64,000 nt of DNA from Thermobifida alba (GTDB lineage: Bacteria > Actinomycetota > Actinomycetes > Streptosporangiales > Streptosporangiaceae): contig NZ_CP051627.1 of assembly GCF_023208015.1 (NCBI RefSeq), positions 4,074,422 through 4,138,421 of the forward strand, written 5' to 3'. Positions 17,847-25,694 of the stretch are shown piece by piece. A model generated the notes under the pieces. The model worked only from the letters and a program-made list of their open reading frames with translations, searched no databases and was not told the origin of the DNA. The translations under genes and the position numbers were made by a program. Positions within the stretch are counted from its first letter, which is position 1. Each line of letters opens with the position of its first letter.

Positions 17847-18584
17847 CTAGGGGAGGGAGAGGCCGGAGAGGAGGCCGGCGGCCAGGGGAACGATGCCGAT
17901 GAGGACGAAGGCGGGCAGGAAGCACAGGCCCAGGGGGACGACCACGGCGACGGCGGTCCGCTGGGACGCGGCCACGGCCCTGGCCCGCGCGGCGCGGCGG
18001 CAGTCGGCGGCGTGCAGCTCCAGGACGTCGGCCAGCGGGGCGCCGGTGCGGCTCGCGCGGGCCAGCGCCCGGCCCAGAGCGGCCAGCTCCTCGGGGCCCC
18101 GCAGACCGCGCCAGGCGTCGGCCGGGTCGCAGCCCAGCCGCAGCCGGTGGGCGGTCCCGCCGAGTTCGGCCCCCAGCGGGCCGCCCACGGCCCGCGCGAC
18201 CGCCTCGACGACTTCGGTGGGCGGCGCCCCCGACCGGAGTCCCGCCGCCAGCAGGTCCACGACCAGCGGTAGTGCCACCGCAGCCGCGTCGCCGCGCTCG
18301 TGCCCCGGGGCCCGAACGGCACGGCCGAGCCGCCACCACACCAGGGCCCCCACCCCCAGCCCCACCGGAACCCCGGCTGGTGCGCCCAGCAGCGGCCAGG
18401 AGACAGCCAACGGCACACCGGCCAGGAGGACGCGTGCGGTACGCCCTGGCGGTCGGCGCGGGCGGCGGGGCGGAGGGGGTGCGAGCGCGGCCAGCCTCCG
18501 TTCCGCGATCGAGCGTCCGTCCCCGGCGAACAGTGCCCCCGCGAGTGCCGCCAGGGCGACCACGGCGATGTCGAGCGGTCCCAC
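17847..18584 (-). CDS. tadC: TadC-like type II secretion F-domain membrane protein
   Basis: 245 residues with an N-terminal membrane helix (DIAVVALAALAGALFAG), the cytoplasmic GspF/T2SSF helical domain (LPLVVDLLAAGLRSGAPP, then ADCRRAARARAVAASQRTAV) and C-terminal hydrophobic segments with PLGLCFLPAFVLIGIVPL. Together with TadB it forms the inner-membrane platform of the Tad pilus. GTG 18584 has GGAGG six bases upstream and lies 14 bases after the tadB stop. Confidence 0.83.
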   Translation of the reverse strand: MGPLDIAVVALAALAGALFAGDGRSIAERRLAALAPPPPRRPRRPPGRTARVLLAGVPLAVSWPLLGAPAGVPVGLGVGALVWWRLGRAVRAPGHERGDAAAVALPLVVDLLAAGLRSGAPPTEVVEAVARAVGGPLGAELGGTAHRLRLGCDPADAWRGLRGPEELAALGRALARASRTGAPLADVLELHAADCRRAARARAVAASQRTAVAVVVPLGLCFLPAFVLIGIVPLAAGLLSGLSLP

Positions 18585-18598
18585 GTCCGTCCTCCGTC

Positions 18599-19357
18599 TC
18601 ACGTCCGTACCGTGCGCGAGGCCCGCTGCACCATGCGGCGGGTCCACCACAGGCCCGCGGCGTTCAGGGCGGTCCCCGACACCAGACAGCCCAGTCCCAC
18701 CGGAGTGGTCAGCAGGAAGAGCAGCGGGGAAGCCCCCAACGCCCCCGCCATCAGCAGTCCCACCACCGGAAGACCCGCGAGCAGGACGGCGGTGGTGCGC
18801 GGTCCGGCGAGTTGGGCGTCGAGCTCCCGCCGCAGGGCGTCCTCCTGGGCGAGTCCTTCGGCGAGGCGTTCCACCACCGCGGCGAGACCGGTGCCGGAGT
18901 AGGCCGCGACCTGCCAGCACACCGCGAGGCCGGCCAGCCCGGAGGCGCCCGGCAGGCGGGACGCGGCGTGCAGTGCGGGAACCGGATCGTGTCCCGCCTC
19001 GGCGAGCGCCGCCACGTCGGCCAACTCGGCCGCCAACAGCGGGTCGGCGCCTTGGACGGCCGCGGCCAGGGCCGTCGCCGGGGCGCTTCCGCAGCGCAGT
19101 TCCGCGACCACCGCGCGGCACACGTCCACACAGCCGCTCAGGCGGCGCCGGCGGATCCGCCCGGGGCGGTCGGCGAGGCGGCGGCGCAGGACTGTCCACA
19201 GGCTGTGGACCGTCGGTCGCGGGCCTCGCGGCGCGGTGAGCGACCGCAGGCGGAGTTCGGCGGTGGAGGGCAGCGCCCACACCGCGGCGCACCCCAGGCA
19301 ACCGGCCAGCCACAGCGCCGCCCCGTACGGCGCGGCCCACCCGAGCGCGGCGGTCAC
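18599..19357 (-). CDS. tadB: TadB-like type II secretion F-domain membrane protein
   Basis: 252 residues from a GTG that overlaps the tadA stop (GTGA). There is an N-terminal hydrophobic segment (WAAPYGAALWLAGCLGC), the conserved GspF region with VDVCRAVVAELRCGSAP and a GLAAVVERLAEGL segment, and C-terminal membrane helices. It is a platform partner of TadC. The upstream ORF extension to 19495 is antisense/overlap artefact. Confidence 0.82.
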   Translation of the reverse strand: MTAALGWAAPYGAALWLAGCLGCAAVWALPSTAELRLRSLTAPRGPRPTVHSLWTVLRRRLADRPGRIRRRRLSGCVDVCRAVVAELRCGSAPATALAAAVQGADPLLAAELADVAALAEAGHDPVPALHAASRLPGASGLAGLAVCWQVAAYSGTGLAAVVERLAEGLAQEDALRRELDAQLAGPRTTAVLLAGLPVVGLLMAGALGASPLLFLLTTPVGLGCLVSGTALNAAGLWWTRRMVQRASRTVRT

Positions 19358-20550
19358 CGCGGGCTCCCCGAGCGCGGGGCGATCCGGTCGTGCAGCTCCG
19401 CGAAGGCGGTGTCGCGCAGCAGCCCGCCCCCGGCGGGAAAGGTGACCGCCGGAACCGCCGTGACCAGACCGCCGTGATCGCGGCGCAGTACGCACAGCTG
19501 GGCCACACGGCGTGGACCGCCCGGATCCCGGACCAGGTGGACGACGAGCGCACGGGTGGCGGCGAGCTGGCTGTGCACGGCCTCGCGGCTCAGCCCGGCC
19601 GCACAGCCCAGGGCCTCGATACGGGCGGGGACGTCGGCGGCGGTGTTGGCGTGGAGCGTACCGGAACTGCCTTCCTGGCCGGTGTTCAGAGCGTGCAGCA
19701 GGGAGACGACCTCCGGACCGCGCACCTCACCGACGACGAGCCGGTCGGGACGCATCCGCAGCGCCTGACGGACCAGTTGGTGCAGTTCCACGCCGCCGCG
19801 TCCCTCGATGTTGGGCGGCCGCGACTGCAACCGGACCACGTGGGGATGCTCGGGGCGCAGTTCGGCGGAGTCCTCGACGAGCAGCAGCCGTTCCCCCGGG
19901 GCGGCCAGCGAGAGCAGGGTGGACAGCAGAGTGGTCTTCCCGGTCCCGGTGCCTCCGGAGACCAGGAACGGACACCGGGACTCCACCAGGGAACGCAGCA
20001 GGAGCGCCCCCGCGGGAGGCAGGGAACCCGACTCGACCAGTTCGGCGAGGGAGAACACCCGGGGCCGGGACAGCCGCAGCGACAGACGGGTGCCCTCGGG
20101 CGACACCGGGGGCAGGACCGCGTGCAGGCGGGCTCCGGAGGGAAGCCGCGCGTCGACCCACGGTTCGGCCGCGTCGAGCCGCCGTCCGGCCTGCGCGGCC
20201 AGCCGCTGGGCCAGACGGCGGACCGCGTCCTCGTCGGGGAAGCCGACCTCGTCCACCCGACGCAGTCCGACACCGTCGTCCACCCAGATCTCGCGGGGGC
20301 CGTTGACCAGGATGTCGGTGATCTCGGGAGCGGCCAGCAGCGGTTCGAGCGGTCCGGCCCCGGTCAGGTCCGCGCGGAGAGTGCGGGAGAGCGCCAGGAC
20401 CTCGGCGTCGCCGAGGATCGCGCCCTCGGCGCGGACCGCGGCGGCCACCGTGGCGAGGGTCGGCTCGGAGGACTCGCGCAGCAACCGCGCCCGGACCGCT
20501 TCGAGCAGGTGCGCTCCCGGCGGTGCGGGAGACGGGATCCGGCCGCTCAC
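19354..20550 (-). CDS. tadA: TadA/CpaF-family secretion ATPase
   Basis: 398 residues; a hexameric ATPase powering Flp pilus assembly. An N-terminal all-helical segment is followed by [17 protein letters not shown], the R-rich [13 protein letters not shown] strand, Walker [10 protein letters not shown], the Asp box [17 protein letters not shown], Walker B region [14 protein letters not shown] and the His box GTLHANTA. All catalytic motifs are intact. GTG 20550 overlaps the ssd stop (GTGA); the much longer ORF track upstream is spurious. Confidence 0.9.
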   Translation of the reverse strand: MSGRIPSPAPPGAHLLEAVRARLLRESSEPTLATVAAAVRAEGAILGDAEVLALSRTLRADLTGAGPLEPLLAAPEITDILVNGPREIWVDDGVGLRRVDEVGFPDEDAVRRLAQRLAAQAGRRLDAAEPWVDARLPSGARLHAVLPPVSPEGTRLSLRLSRPRVFSLAELVESGSLPPAGALLLRSLVESRCPFLVSGGTGTGKTTLLSTLLSLAAPGERLLLVEDSAELRPEHPHVVRLQSRPPNIEGRGGVELHQLVRQALRMRPDRLVVGEVRGPEVVSLLHALNTGQEGSSGTLHANTAADVPARIEALGCAAGLSREAVHSQLAATRALVVHLVRDPGGPRRVAQLCVLRRDHGGLVTAVPAVTFPAGGGLLRDTAFAELHDRIAPRSGSPR

Positions 20551-21641
20551 GCCGACAGGGCCAGGTCGGCGCGGAGGCGGGAGACGAACGCGTCGCTGAA
20601 GGAGGCGAGCGGGGAACGCGCCTGACGGGCTGGGGGATCGCCGCGGTCCAGGAGACGGGACAGCCCGGGTTCGTCGGAGAGCTCCCCGGCCAGGGGAAGC
20701 CCCAGCGAGGAGGCCACCGTCTCGGCGGACAGGCCGTCGAAGGAGGCGCCGCGAACCACCAGGCGCAGGTCCGAGACGGACTCGCGGAGCAGGGGGACCA
20801 GCCGTTCGGCGGCGACCACCGAGTACACGTCGGCGGGGAGCACCAGCAGGGTGACGGTGGTCCGGCGCAGCACCTCCTCGGCCGCGGCGTCCACCGTCCG
20901 GGGAAGGTCGGCCACCAGCAGTTCGCACCCCCGGGTGGCGGCGCTGAGCACGGTGCGCATGGCCGACGGGGGAACAGGGGCGTAAGGACGACGCGCGTGC
21001 CAGGTCATGACGGGGATGCCGTGGGCGTGGGGCAGGGCGTCGCGCAGCGCGGGCCAGAGCATCCGCCCCTGACGGCCGCTGAATTCCTCCCACCGGGAAC
21101 CGGGCGCGTGTTCGGCGCCGAGCAGCAGGTCGAGGCCGCCCCCGAGGGGGTCGGCGTCGACCAGTGCGGTGCGCAGCCGGGCCCGGCGGCCGGCCAGCGC
21201 CAACGCCACGGCGAGCAGGCTGGCTCCGGCGCCGCCCCGTCCTCCGACCACCGCGACGACCGGTGCCTCCCCCGCGGCGTGTTCGGCGGATTCGGTGAGC
21301 AGTTCCACCAGGTGCCGTTCGGCGTCGGGCAGGGTGAGGACGTCGCGTGCGCCGATCCGCATCGCGTCGGTGTAGACGCCGACGTCCGGCCCGGAGGACA
21401 GGGGGAGGCGGCCGACCACCACCGCGTTGGGGTGCCGGGGCGGCTCGGTGCGGGCGAGCGCGCCGACGAGGTCCGCGCCCACGACGGCCAGCGGGGCGTC
21501 GGCCCAGTAACGGCCGCTGCGCGCCACCGACGGGATCACCGCGGCCTCGACGTTCGCCGCGGCGGCCAGCCGCAGCAGGTCGTCGAGGAGGGCGTCGTCG
21601 TCGGTGAGGAACAGCGGGCGGGCGGAATCGGCGGACGGCAT
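20547..21641 (-). CDS. ssd: Septum-site-determining/CpaE-like protein (Ssd, TadZ-like)
   Basis: 364 residues. A degenerate receiver-like N-terminal domain (PLFLTDDDALLDDLLRLAAA) is followed by a MinD/ParA-type domain with deviant Walker A GGRGGAGASLLAVALA (Ser in place of the usual Thr after the Lys-equivalent region) and DADPLGGGLDLLLG. M. tuberculosis Ssd (Rv3660c) inhibits septation and sits at the head of the tad locus; CpaE/TadZ proteins localise the pilus machine. ATG 21641 has GGGAGG six bases upstream. Confidence 0.85.
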   Translation of the reverse strand: MPSADSARPLFLTDDDALLDDLLRLAAAANVEAAVIPSVARSGRYWADAPLAVVGADLVGALARTEPPRHPNAVVVGRLPLSSGPDVGVYTDAMRIGARDVLTLPDAERHLVELLTESAEHAAGEAPVVAVVGGRGGAGASLLAVALALAGRRARLRTALVDADPLGGGLDLLLGAEHAPGSRWEEFSGRQGRMLWPALRDALPHAHGIPVMTWHARRPYAPVPPSAMRTVLSAATRGCELLVADLPRTVDAAAEEVLRRTTVTLLVLPADVYSVVAAERLVPLLRESVSDLRLVVRGASFDGLSAETVASSLGLPLAGELSDEPGLSRLLDRGDPPARQARSPLASFSDAFVSRLRADLALSA

Positions 21642-22377
21642 GGCGGGCCTCCCGGAGACGGCGGTGTGCTGGTCTCCACGCTCCGGGAAGCGCGTGGGCT
21701 GTGGGAAGCCGGACTTCCCGGCCTGTGGACAACCCCGGCGATCCCGGCGGAGGAGCCCGTGGACCACGGGCCGGCCCCGCCCGTGCCGGGAGCCCGTGAG
21801 CGGCGCCGGAAAGGCGACGGCCCCCGCCAGGGGGGAAGGGCGGGGGCCGTCTGACGGTCCGGCTCTGGGGGGAAGAGCCGGTTCCGTATCCGGTGAGGCC
21901 GGTGGGAGAGGACCGTACGGGGTGCCGCCCGGGGGCGTGGCCCCGGAGATCTCCGCGTCACCCGGTCGGATCGACCCTCCGAGTAATAGATAATATACGT
22001 AAAGTTATCGCGGTACTTTGCCCACTTGACGAAAAAATGGCCTTCCGCTCTCTTTCCGGGAAGCCCGGTCGGGCGTAGAAAGGAAGTACGTCGATGGGGA
22101 GCGACCCATCGGACACGCCCACCGGGTACCCACGCGTCACCACGCCGCGAGCGGCCCGTCCAGGCCAGGTGCCACCTGGTCGGACTAGAGACAATGCACG
22201 CATGTTAACCCGGTCCGGTGTGTCGTGGGCGGCGCTTGGACATCCGCGCACCGGATGTCTCGGGTGCCGCCCTTCACCGTGCGTTTCCGCTTCCGCAGCG
22301 TGGTCGACCGCCCCGGACCGGAGGCGGACGCCGCGATCCCCGCTCCCGGCGCCGCGCGAAGCGGCGGCCCGGGCACC
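21642..22377. other. Long intergenic region between ssd and the Fic-like gene
   Basis: 736 bases with no recognisable gene. It holds two strong hairpins (21816-21851 and 21859-21881), an AT-rich island at 21978-22045 (unusual here, with TAATAGATAATATACG), and TGTGGACAA at 21724-21732. The hairpins could end the Fic-like transcript about 530 bases downstream of its stop, or end an unannotated small RNA starting in the AT-rich island. Confidence 0.45.
21816..21851. terminator. Hairpin in the ssd/Fic-like intergenic region
   Basis: A 13-bp perfect stem (GACGGCCCCCGCC / GGCGGGGGCCGTC) has a 10-base purine loop. A second 8-bp hairpin (CCGGCTCT / AGAGCCGG) follows at 21859-21881. Confidence 0.6.
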
Positions 22378-23190
22378 TCAGGACCGGGTGGTGGCGCGCC
22401 GGATGGCCTCGCAGGTGGCCAGGGAGTCCCGGGCGCCGTCCATGACCGCGCGGGCGCAGTGCACCACCCATCCGGCCACCCCCTCGGGGGTCCCGGTCAG
22501 GTAGCCGCGCAGGGCGGAGACGTACTCCGCGCTGCGCTGTTCGTGGCCCAGCTGGGTGGGCACCAGCGAGTTGGGATCCAGTCCGCGCTCCAGCAGGGTC
22601 AGCCGTTCCGCGGCCCGCGCGACGATGCCGTCGCCCCAGCCGAAGGGGCGCAGTGCCAGCAGTTCGCCGTGCACGACCGCGCCGACTACCAGGGCGGGAG
22701 CCTCGGTCCGCGCGGCCAGCAGGGCGGACAGGGCCGACAGGCGGGCGGTGACCTCGGCCGCGCTCGGCGGGGCGCCCAGCCCCAGCGGGTCGGTCACCTC
22801 CTCACCGTCGTGGCGGGGCCGCCCCAGGGCCGCGGGGCCGACCGCGTCGGCCGCGGCCAGCACGTGCAGTCGGGCCAGCACCTGGCGGGGGGCCCTGGAC
22901 CAGGTCTCCACCAGCAGCCCCAACTCTCCGGAGACCCGCAGCGACCCCTTGACCCGGGGGTCCTCGCTCTCTCCCGAGCGCATCTGCTCCAGGGTGATGT
23001 CCGCTCCTTCGAGCACCGCCGAGGCGCGGGCGCCGCGCAGCGCGGCCTCCATCGAGACGTCGCTGCCGCGGCGGCGCAGCACCCGTTGTCCGATCAGCAT
23101 GTCGACGAGGCCGCGCGTCTCGTCGACGGCCTGGGCGACCTCGGGAAGTTCGGCGATCCGCAGGAGGGGATCGGTCGGCACAGCGTTCAC
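22378..23190 (-). CDS. Fic-like domain protein with degenerate catalytic motif
   Basis: About 270 residues. The C-terminal half has HGELLALRPFGWGDGIVARA, which lines up with the Fic motif HPFxxGNGRxxR but has Arg in place of the catalytic His and Asp for Asn. It is therefore unlikely to be an active AMP-transferase. The N-terminal half resembles proteins often annotated as oxidoreductase in Streptomyces at the same position upstream of the tad locus. Function unknown. GTG 23190 gives the start VNAVPTDPLLRIAELP; an in-frame ORF continues upstream to 23229. Confidence 0.65.
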   Translation of the reverse strand: MNAVPTDPLLRIAELPEVAQAVDETRGLVDMLIGQRVLRRRGSDVSMEAALRGARASAVLEGADITLEQMRSGESEDPRVKGSLRVSGELGLLVETWSRAPRQVLARLHVLAAADAVGPAALGRPRHDGEEVTDPLGLGAPPSAAEVTARLSALSALLAARTEAPALVVGAVVHGELLALRPFGWGDGIVARAAERLTLLERGLDPNSLVPTQLGHEQRSAEYVSALRGYLTGTPEGVAGWVVHCARAVMDGARDSLATCEAIRRATTRS

Positions 23191-23375
23191 GTTACGAACC
23201 CTACGTCCGGGTAGTGGAAGGGAGTGCAACCGGGTGGCGTCCCGTGTCGGCCACCACCCCCGCAGCGGTCACGGCACCACGGGACACGCGTCGTGCGCCG
23301 GTGGCGCACCGGGCCGCCCGAGGGGAACTGTGCGAAGATTCCCAAGAAATGTGTCCGATGGAAGGAGCCGCCTCG

Positions 23376-23810
23376 GTGTCCGAAACCAACACGGGTGGCC
23401 GGGAGTCGGTGGACGTCGGCGCCTCCGGACGTTCACTGGGCGAACTCACCTCTGAGGTGACCGGTAACCTCAGCCACCTGGTGAGCCTGCAACTCGAACT
23501 AGCCCGGACGGAACTCGCCGCGGACGCCCGCAGGGTCGCCCAGGGGACGGGACTGTTCGTGGTCGCCGCGCTGATCGCGCACCTCATCCTCATCCTGGCC
23601 TCTGTCACGATCGCCTTCGCACTGGTCGCGGTCGGACTGTCCGAGTGGCTGGCCTTCCTGATCGTCACCCTCTTCTACACGGTCGTCGCGGCCGTTCTCG
23701 GTTTCTTCGGGCGCCGCGCCTACAAGAAGATCCAGGGCATGCCGCGCACCAAGGAGACCTTCGCGAGGACCAGGGCCGTGCTGCGCCGCGAACCCGCGGC
23801 CGAACGGTGA
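23376..23810 (+). CDS. Phage-holin-like/YqjE-type membrane protein (DUF1469, Rv3669-like)
   Basis: 144 residues. A Gly/Ser-rich start leads to an amphipathic helix with NLSHLVSLQLELARTELAAD, then two membrane helices (GLFVVAALIAHLILILASVT and a second around LAFLIVTLFYTVVAAVLGFF) and a basic tail. This is the Actinobacterial holin superfamily III/YqjE arrangement; such proteins are not known lysis genes. GTG 23376 was chosen because GGAAGGAG sits eight bases upstream. The stop overlaps the next GTG, the same pairing as Rv3669-ephE. Confidence 0.82.
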   Translation: MSETNTGGRESVDVGASGRSLGELTSEVTGNLSHLVSLQLELARTELAADARRVAQGTGLFVVAALIAHLILILASVTIAFALVAVGLSEWLAFLIVTLFYTVVAAVLGFFGRRAYKKIQGMPRTKETFARTRAVLRREPAAER

Positions 23811-24742
23811 CCAGCAGGGTCAGCGGCGTTCCCGACGAGACGGCGGTCCTGATCGACGGCCCGTGGTCCCACCGGACGGTCAGCGCCGGCGGTATCCGGT
23901 TCCACGTGGTCGAGGCCGGGACGGGGCCGCTGGTCCTGCTGCTGCACGGCTTCCCGCAGTTCTGGTGGGCCTGGGAACGGCAGATCACGGCGCTGGCCGA
24001 GGCGGGCCACCGCGCGGTCGCGGTGGACCTGCGCGGCTACGGCGCCAGCGACAAGCCGCCCCGCGGCTACGACCTCCTCACCGCGGCGTCCGACGTCGCC
24101 GGACTGGTCCGGGTGCTGGGCGAGGCCGACGCGGCCGTGGTCGGCCACGGGCTGGGCGGTCTGGTCGGATGGACGATGAGCGTCTGCCACCCCCGCGCCG
24201 TCCGCCGGCTGGCGGCGCTGTCGGCGCCGCATCCGGTGCGGCTGGTCGCGGCGGCGCTGTCGAACTGGCACCGCGGGTGGGCGATGCGGGAACTGCTCGC
24301 CTTCCAGGCGCCGATCCTTCCGGAACGCCGTCTGGTGGCCGACGGGGCCGAGGCCGTGGCGCGCCTGCTGCGCCGCTGGTCGGGGCCTGGCTGGCCGGAC
24401 GCGCGCACCGAGCGGCGCTTCCGCGAGGCGTTCCGGATCCCCCTGGTGGCGCACTGCTCGCTGGAGTACCACCGGTGGCTCTTCCGGTCCCGTTTCCGGC
24501 CGGACGGCTATCGTTACCTGCGACGCATGAGTGAGCCCAGTACCGTCCCCACGCTGTACGCGCACGGCACCGCCGATCCCCTCGTCCTGCCGGCGGCGGC
24601 GCACGGACTGGAGCGGCACGTGCGCGCGCCCTACCGGCTGCGGTTCGTGGAGGGCGCCGGGCACTTTCCCCACCAGGAACGTCCCGACCAGGTGAACGCA
24701 CTGCTCGTGGAGTGGCTTTCCGATGACCGACCAGACACGTGA
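23807..24742 (+). CDS. Alpha/beta hydrolase, EphE (Rv3670)-like, with Gly at the nucleophile position
   Basis: 311 residues. The oxyanion motif HGFPQFWWAWE and DLRGYGASDKPP are typical of epoxide hydrolases and haloalkane dehalogenases, and HGTADPLVLP and GAGHFPHQERP supply the acid and the histidine. The nucleophile elbow, however, reads VVGHGLGGLVGW: Gly115 occupies the position of the catalytic Asp/Ser. Either catalysis is lost or it is unusual. GTG 23807 overlaps the holin-like stop (GTGA), and the 3' end overlaps the DUF309 gene by 20 bases. Confidence 0.85.
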   Translation: MTSRVSGVPDETAVLIDGPWSHRTVSAGGIRFHVVEAGTGPLVLLLHGFPQFWWAWERQITALAEAGHRAVAVDLRGYGASDKPPRGYDLLTAASDVAGLVRVLGEADAAVVGHGLGGLVGWTMSVCHPRAVRRLAALSAPHPVRLVAAALSNWHRGWAMRELLAFQAPILPERRLVADGAEAVARLLRRWSGPGWPDARTERRFREAFRIPLVAHCSLEYHRWLFRSRFRPDGYRYLRRMSEPSTVPTLYAHGTADPLVLPAAAHGLERHVRAPYRLRFVEGAGHFPHQERPDQVNALLVEWLSDDRPDT

Positions 24743-25220
24743 CCGGGATCGCGGGGCGGACGGCCGGGCCCAGAACCAGCGGCCGCGGGACCGCTACGGG
24801 CGTCCGCTGCCGTACGGGACGCCGGGGGTGCCCCGAATCCCCGACGACGCGGTGTTCGCGCCCGCCGAGGGGCTGGCCGAGGCCCAGCGGCTGCTGGAGC
24901 AGGGGTACGCCTTCCACGCCCACGAGGTGCTGGAGGCGGTGTGGAAGGCGGCCGAGGGGCCCGAACGGGAGTTGTGGCGCGGTCTGGCCCAGGTGGCTGT
25001 GGGGCTGACGCACGTCCAGCGCGGCAACGCCCTGGGGGCCGCCCGGCTGCTGCGCAGGGGGGCGGAGCGGGTGTCCGAGTACGGCGCCGCCGCCCCGCAC
25101 GGGGTGGACGCGCCGGGGGTCGCCGCGTACGCACGGGCCGCGGCCGACCGCGTCGAGGCGGGGGAGGCGGACCGGGTCGACCCGGCCGGACTGCGACTCG
25201 TCCGGGACCCGGGGGTGTGA
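24723..25220 (+). CDS. DUF309 domain protein
   Basis: 165 residues. A charged N-terminal stretch leads into the DUF309 helices: LLEQGYAFHAHEVLEAVWKAAEGPERELWRGLAQVAVGLTHVQRGNALGAARLL. The HExLExxW motif is characteristic of this small helical family, whose function is unknown. It overlaps the EphE-like gene by 20 bases, so the holin-like, EphE-like and DUF309 genes form one operon. Confidence 0.87.
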   Translation: MTDQTRDRDRGADGRAQNQRPRDRYGRPLPYGTPGVPRIPDDAVFAPAEGLAEAQRLLEQGYAFHAHEVLEAVWKAAEGPERELWRGLAQVAVGLTHVQRGNALGAARLLRRGAERVSEYGAAAPHGVDAPGVAAYARAAADRVEAGEADRVDPAGLRLVRDPGV

Positions 25221-25694
25221 CGGACCCCGTCGTTGAGAAGGCGGCCTCCCCGGAGGGCGTCTCCGGTCGGACGGCGGACGGCCGCCGGTCGGCGCCCGCC
25301 GGCGTCCGGCCGTGCCGCGGCGCCGCGCCCCGGCCGACTGCGCCGCATGTTCCTTATGTGTTCTTTATCACACTTTCTCCGCTTTTGTGAGAAAAGCGAG
25401 ATATAAATAATTCCTCCTCCTTTCAAGATTGATGTCGTATTCCCTGGGTTGCTGTCGGGTCACAGGTTCCAGGGATTTCTCGAAAAGCTTCTTTGGGGCC
25501 TCACTTTTTCGGGTAACGATGCGTAGACTCCCGGCACATCGCATTCACTGACGCGATGAAAACGATGGGACTTTCCCGATCATGGAGGCACCGGCAAGAC
25601 CCCGTCTGACGCGCTCTCGGGCGAACCGTCCGGACCGCCCCGGCCGGCGGCACACGCGCCCAGGCGGGGCCCTGCCCGTCTGGAGGAGGACGGA
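25221..25694. other. AT-rich leader upstream of hppA
   Basis: About 470 bases without a gene. The first half is GC-rich; 25345-25530 is strikingly AT-rich and includes CGCTTTT-GTGAG-AAAAGCG (25380-25398) followed by ATATAAATAATT. This probably carries the hppA promoter(s) and a long 5' leader. I recognise no known riboswitch. Confidence 0.45.

Noticed and set aside
25380-25398. Hairpin upstream of hppA as a riboswitch
   Set aside because: A single 7-bp AT-rich stem with no recognisable conserved core; could be a terminator or simple stem.
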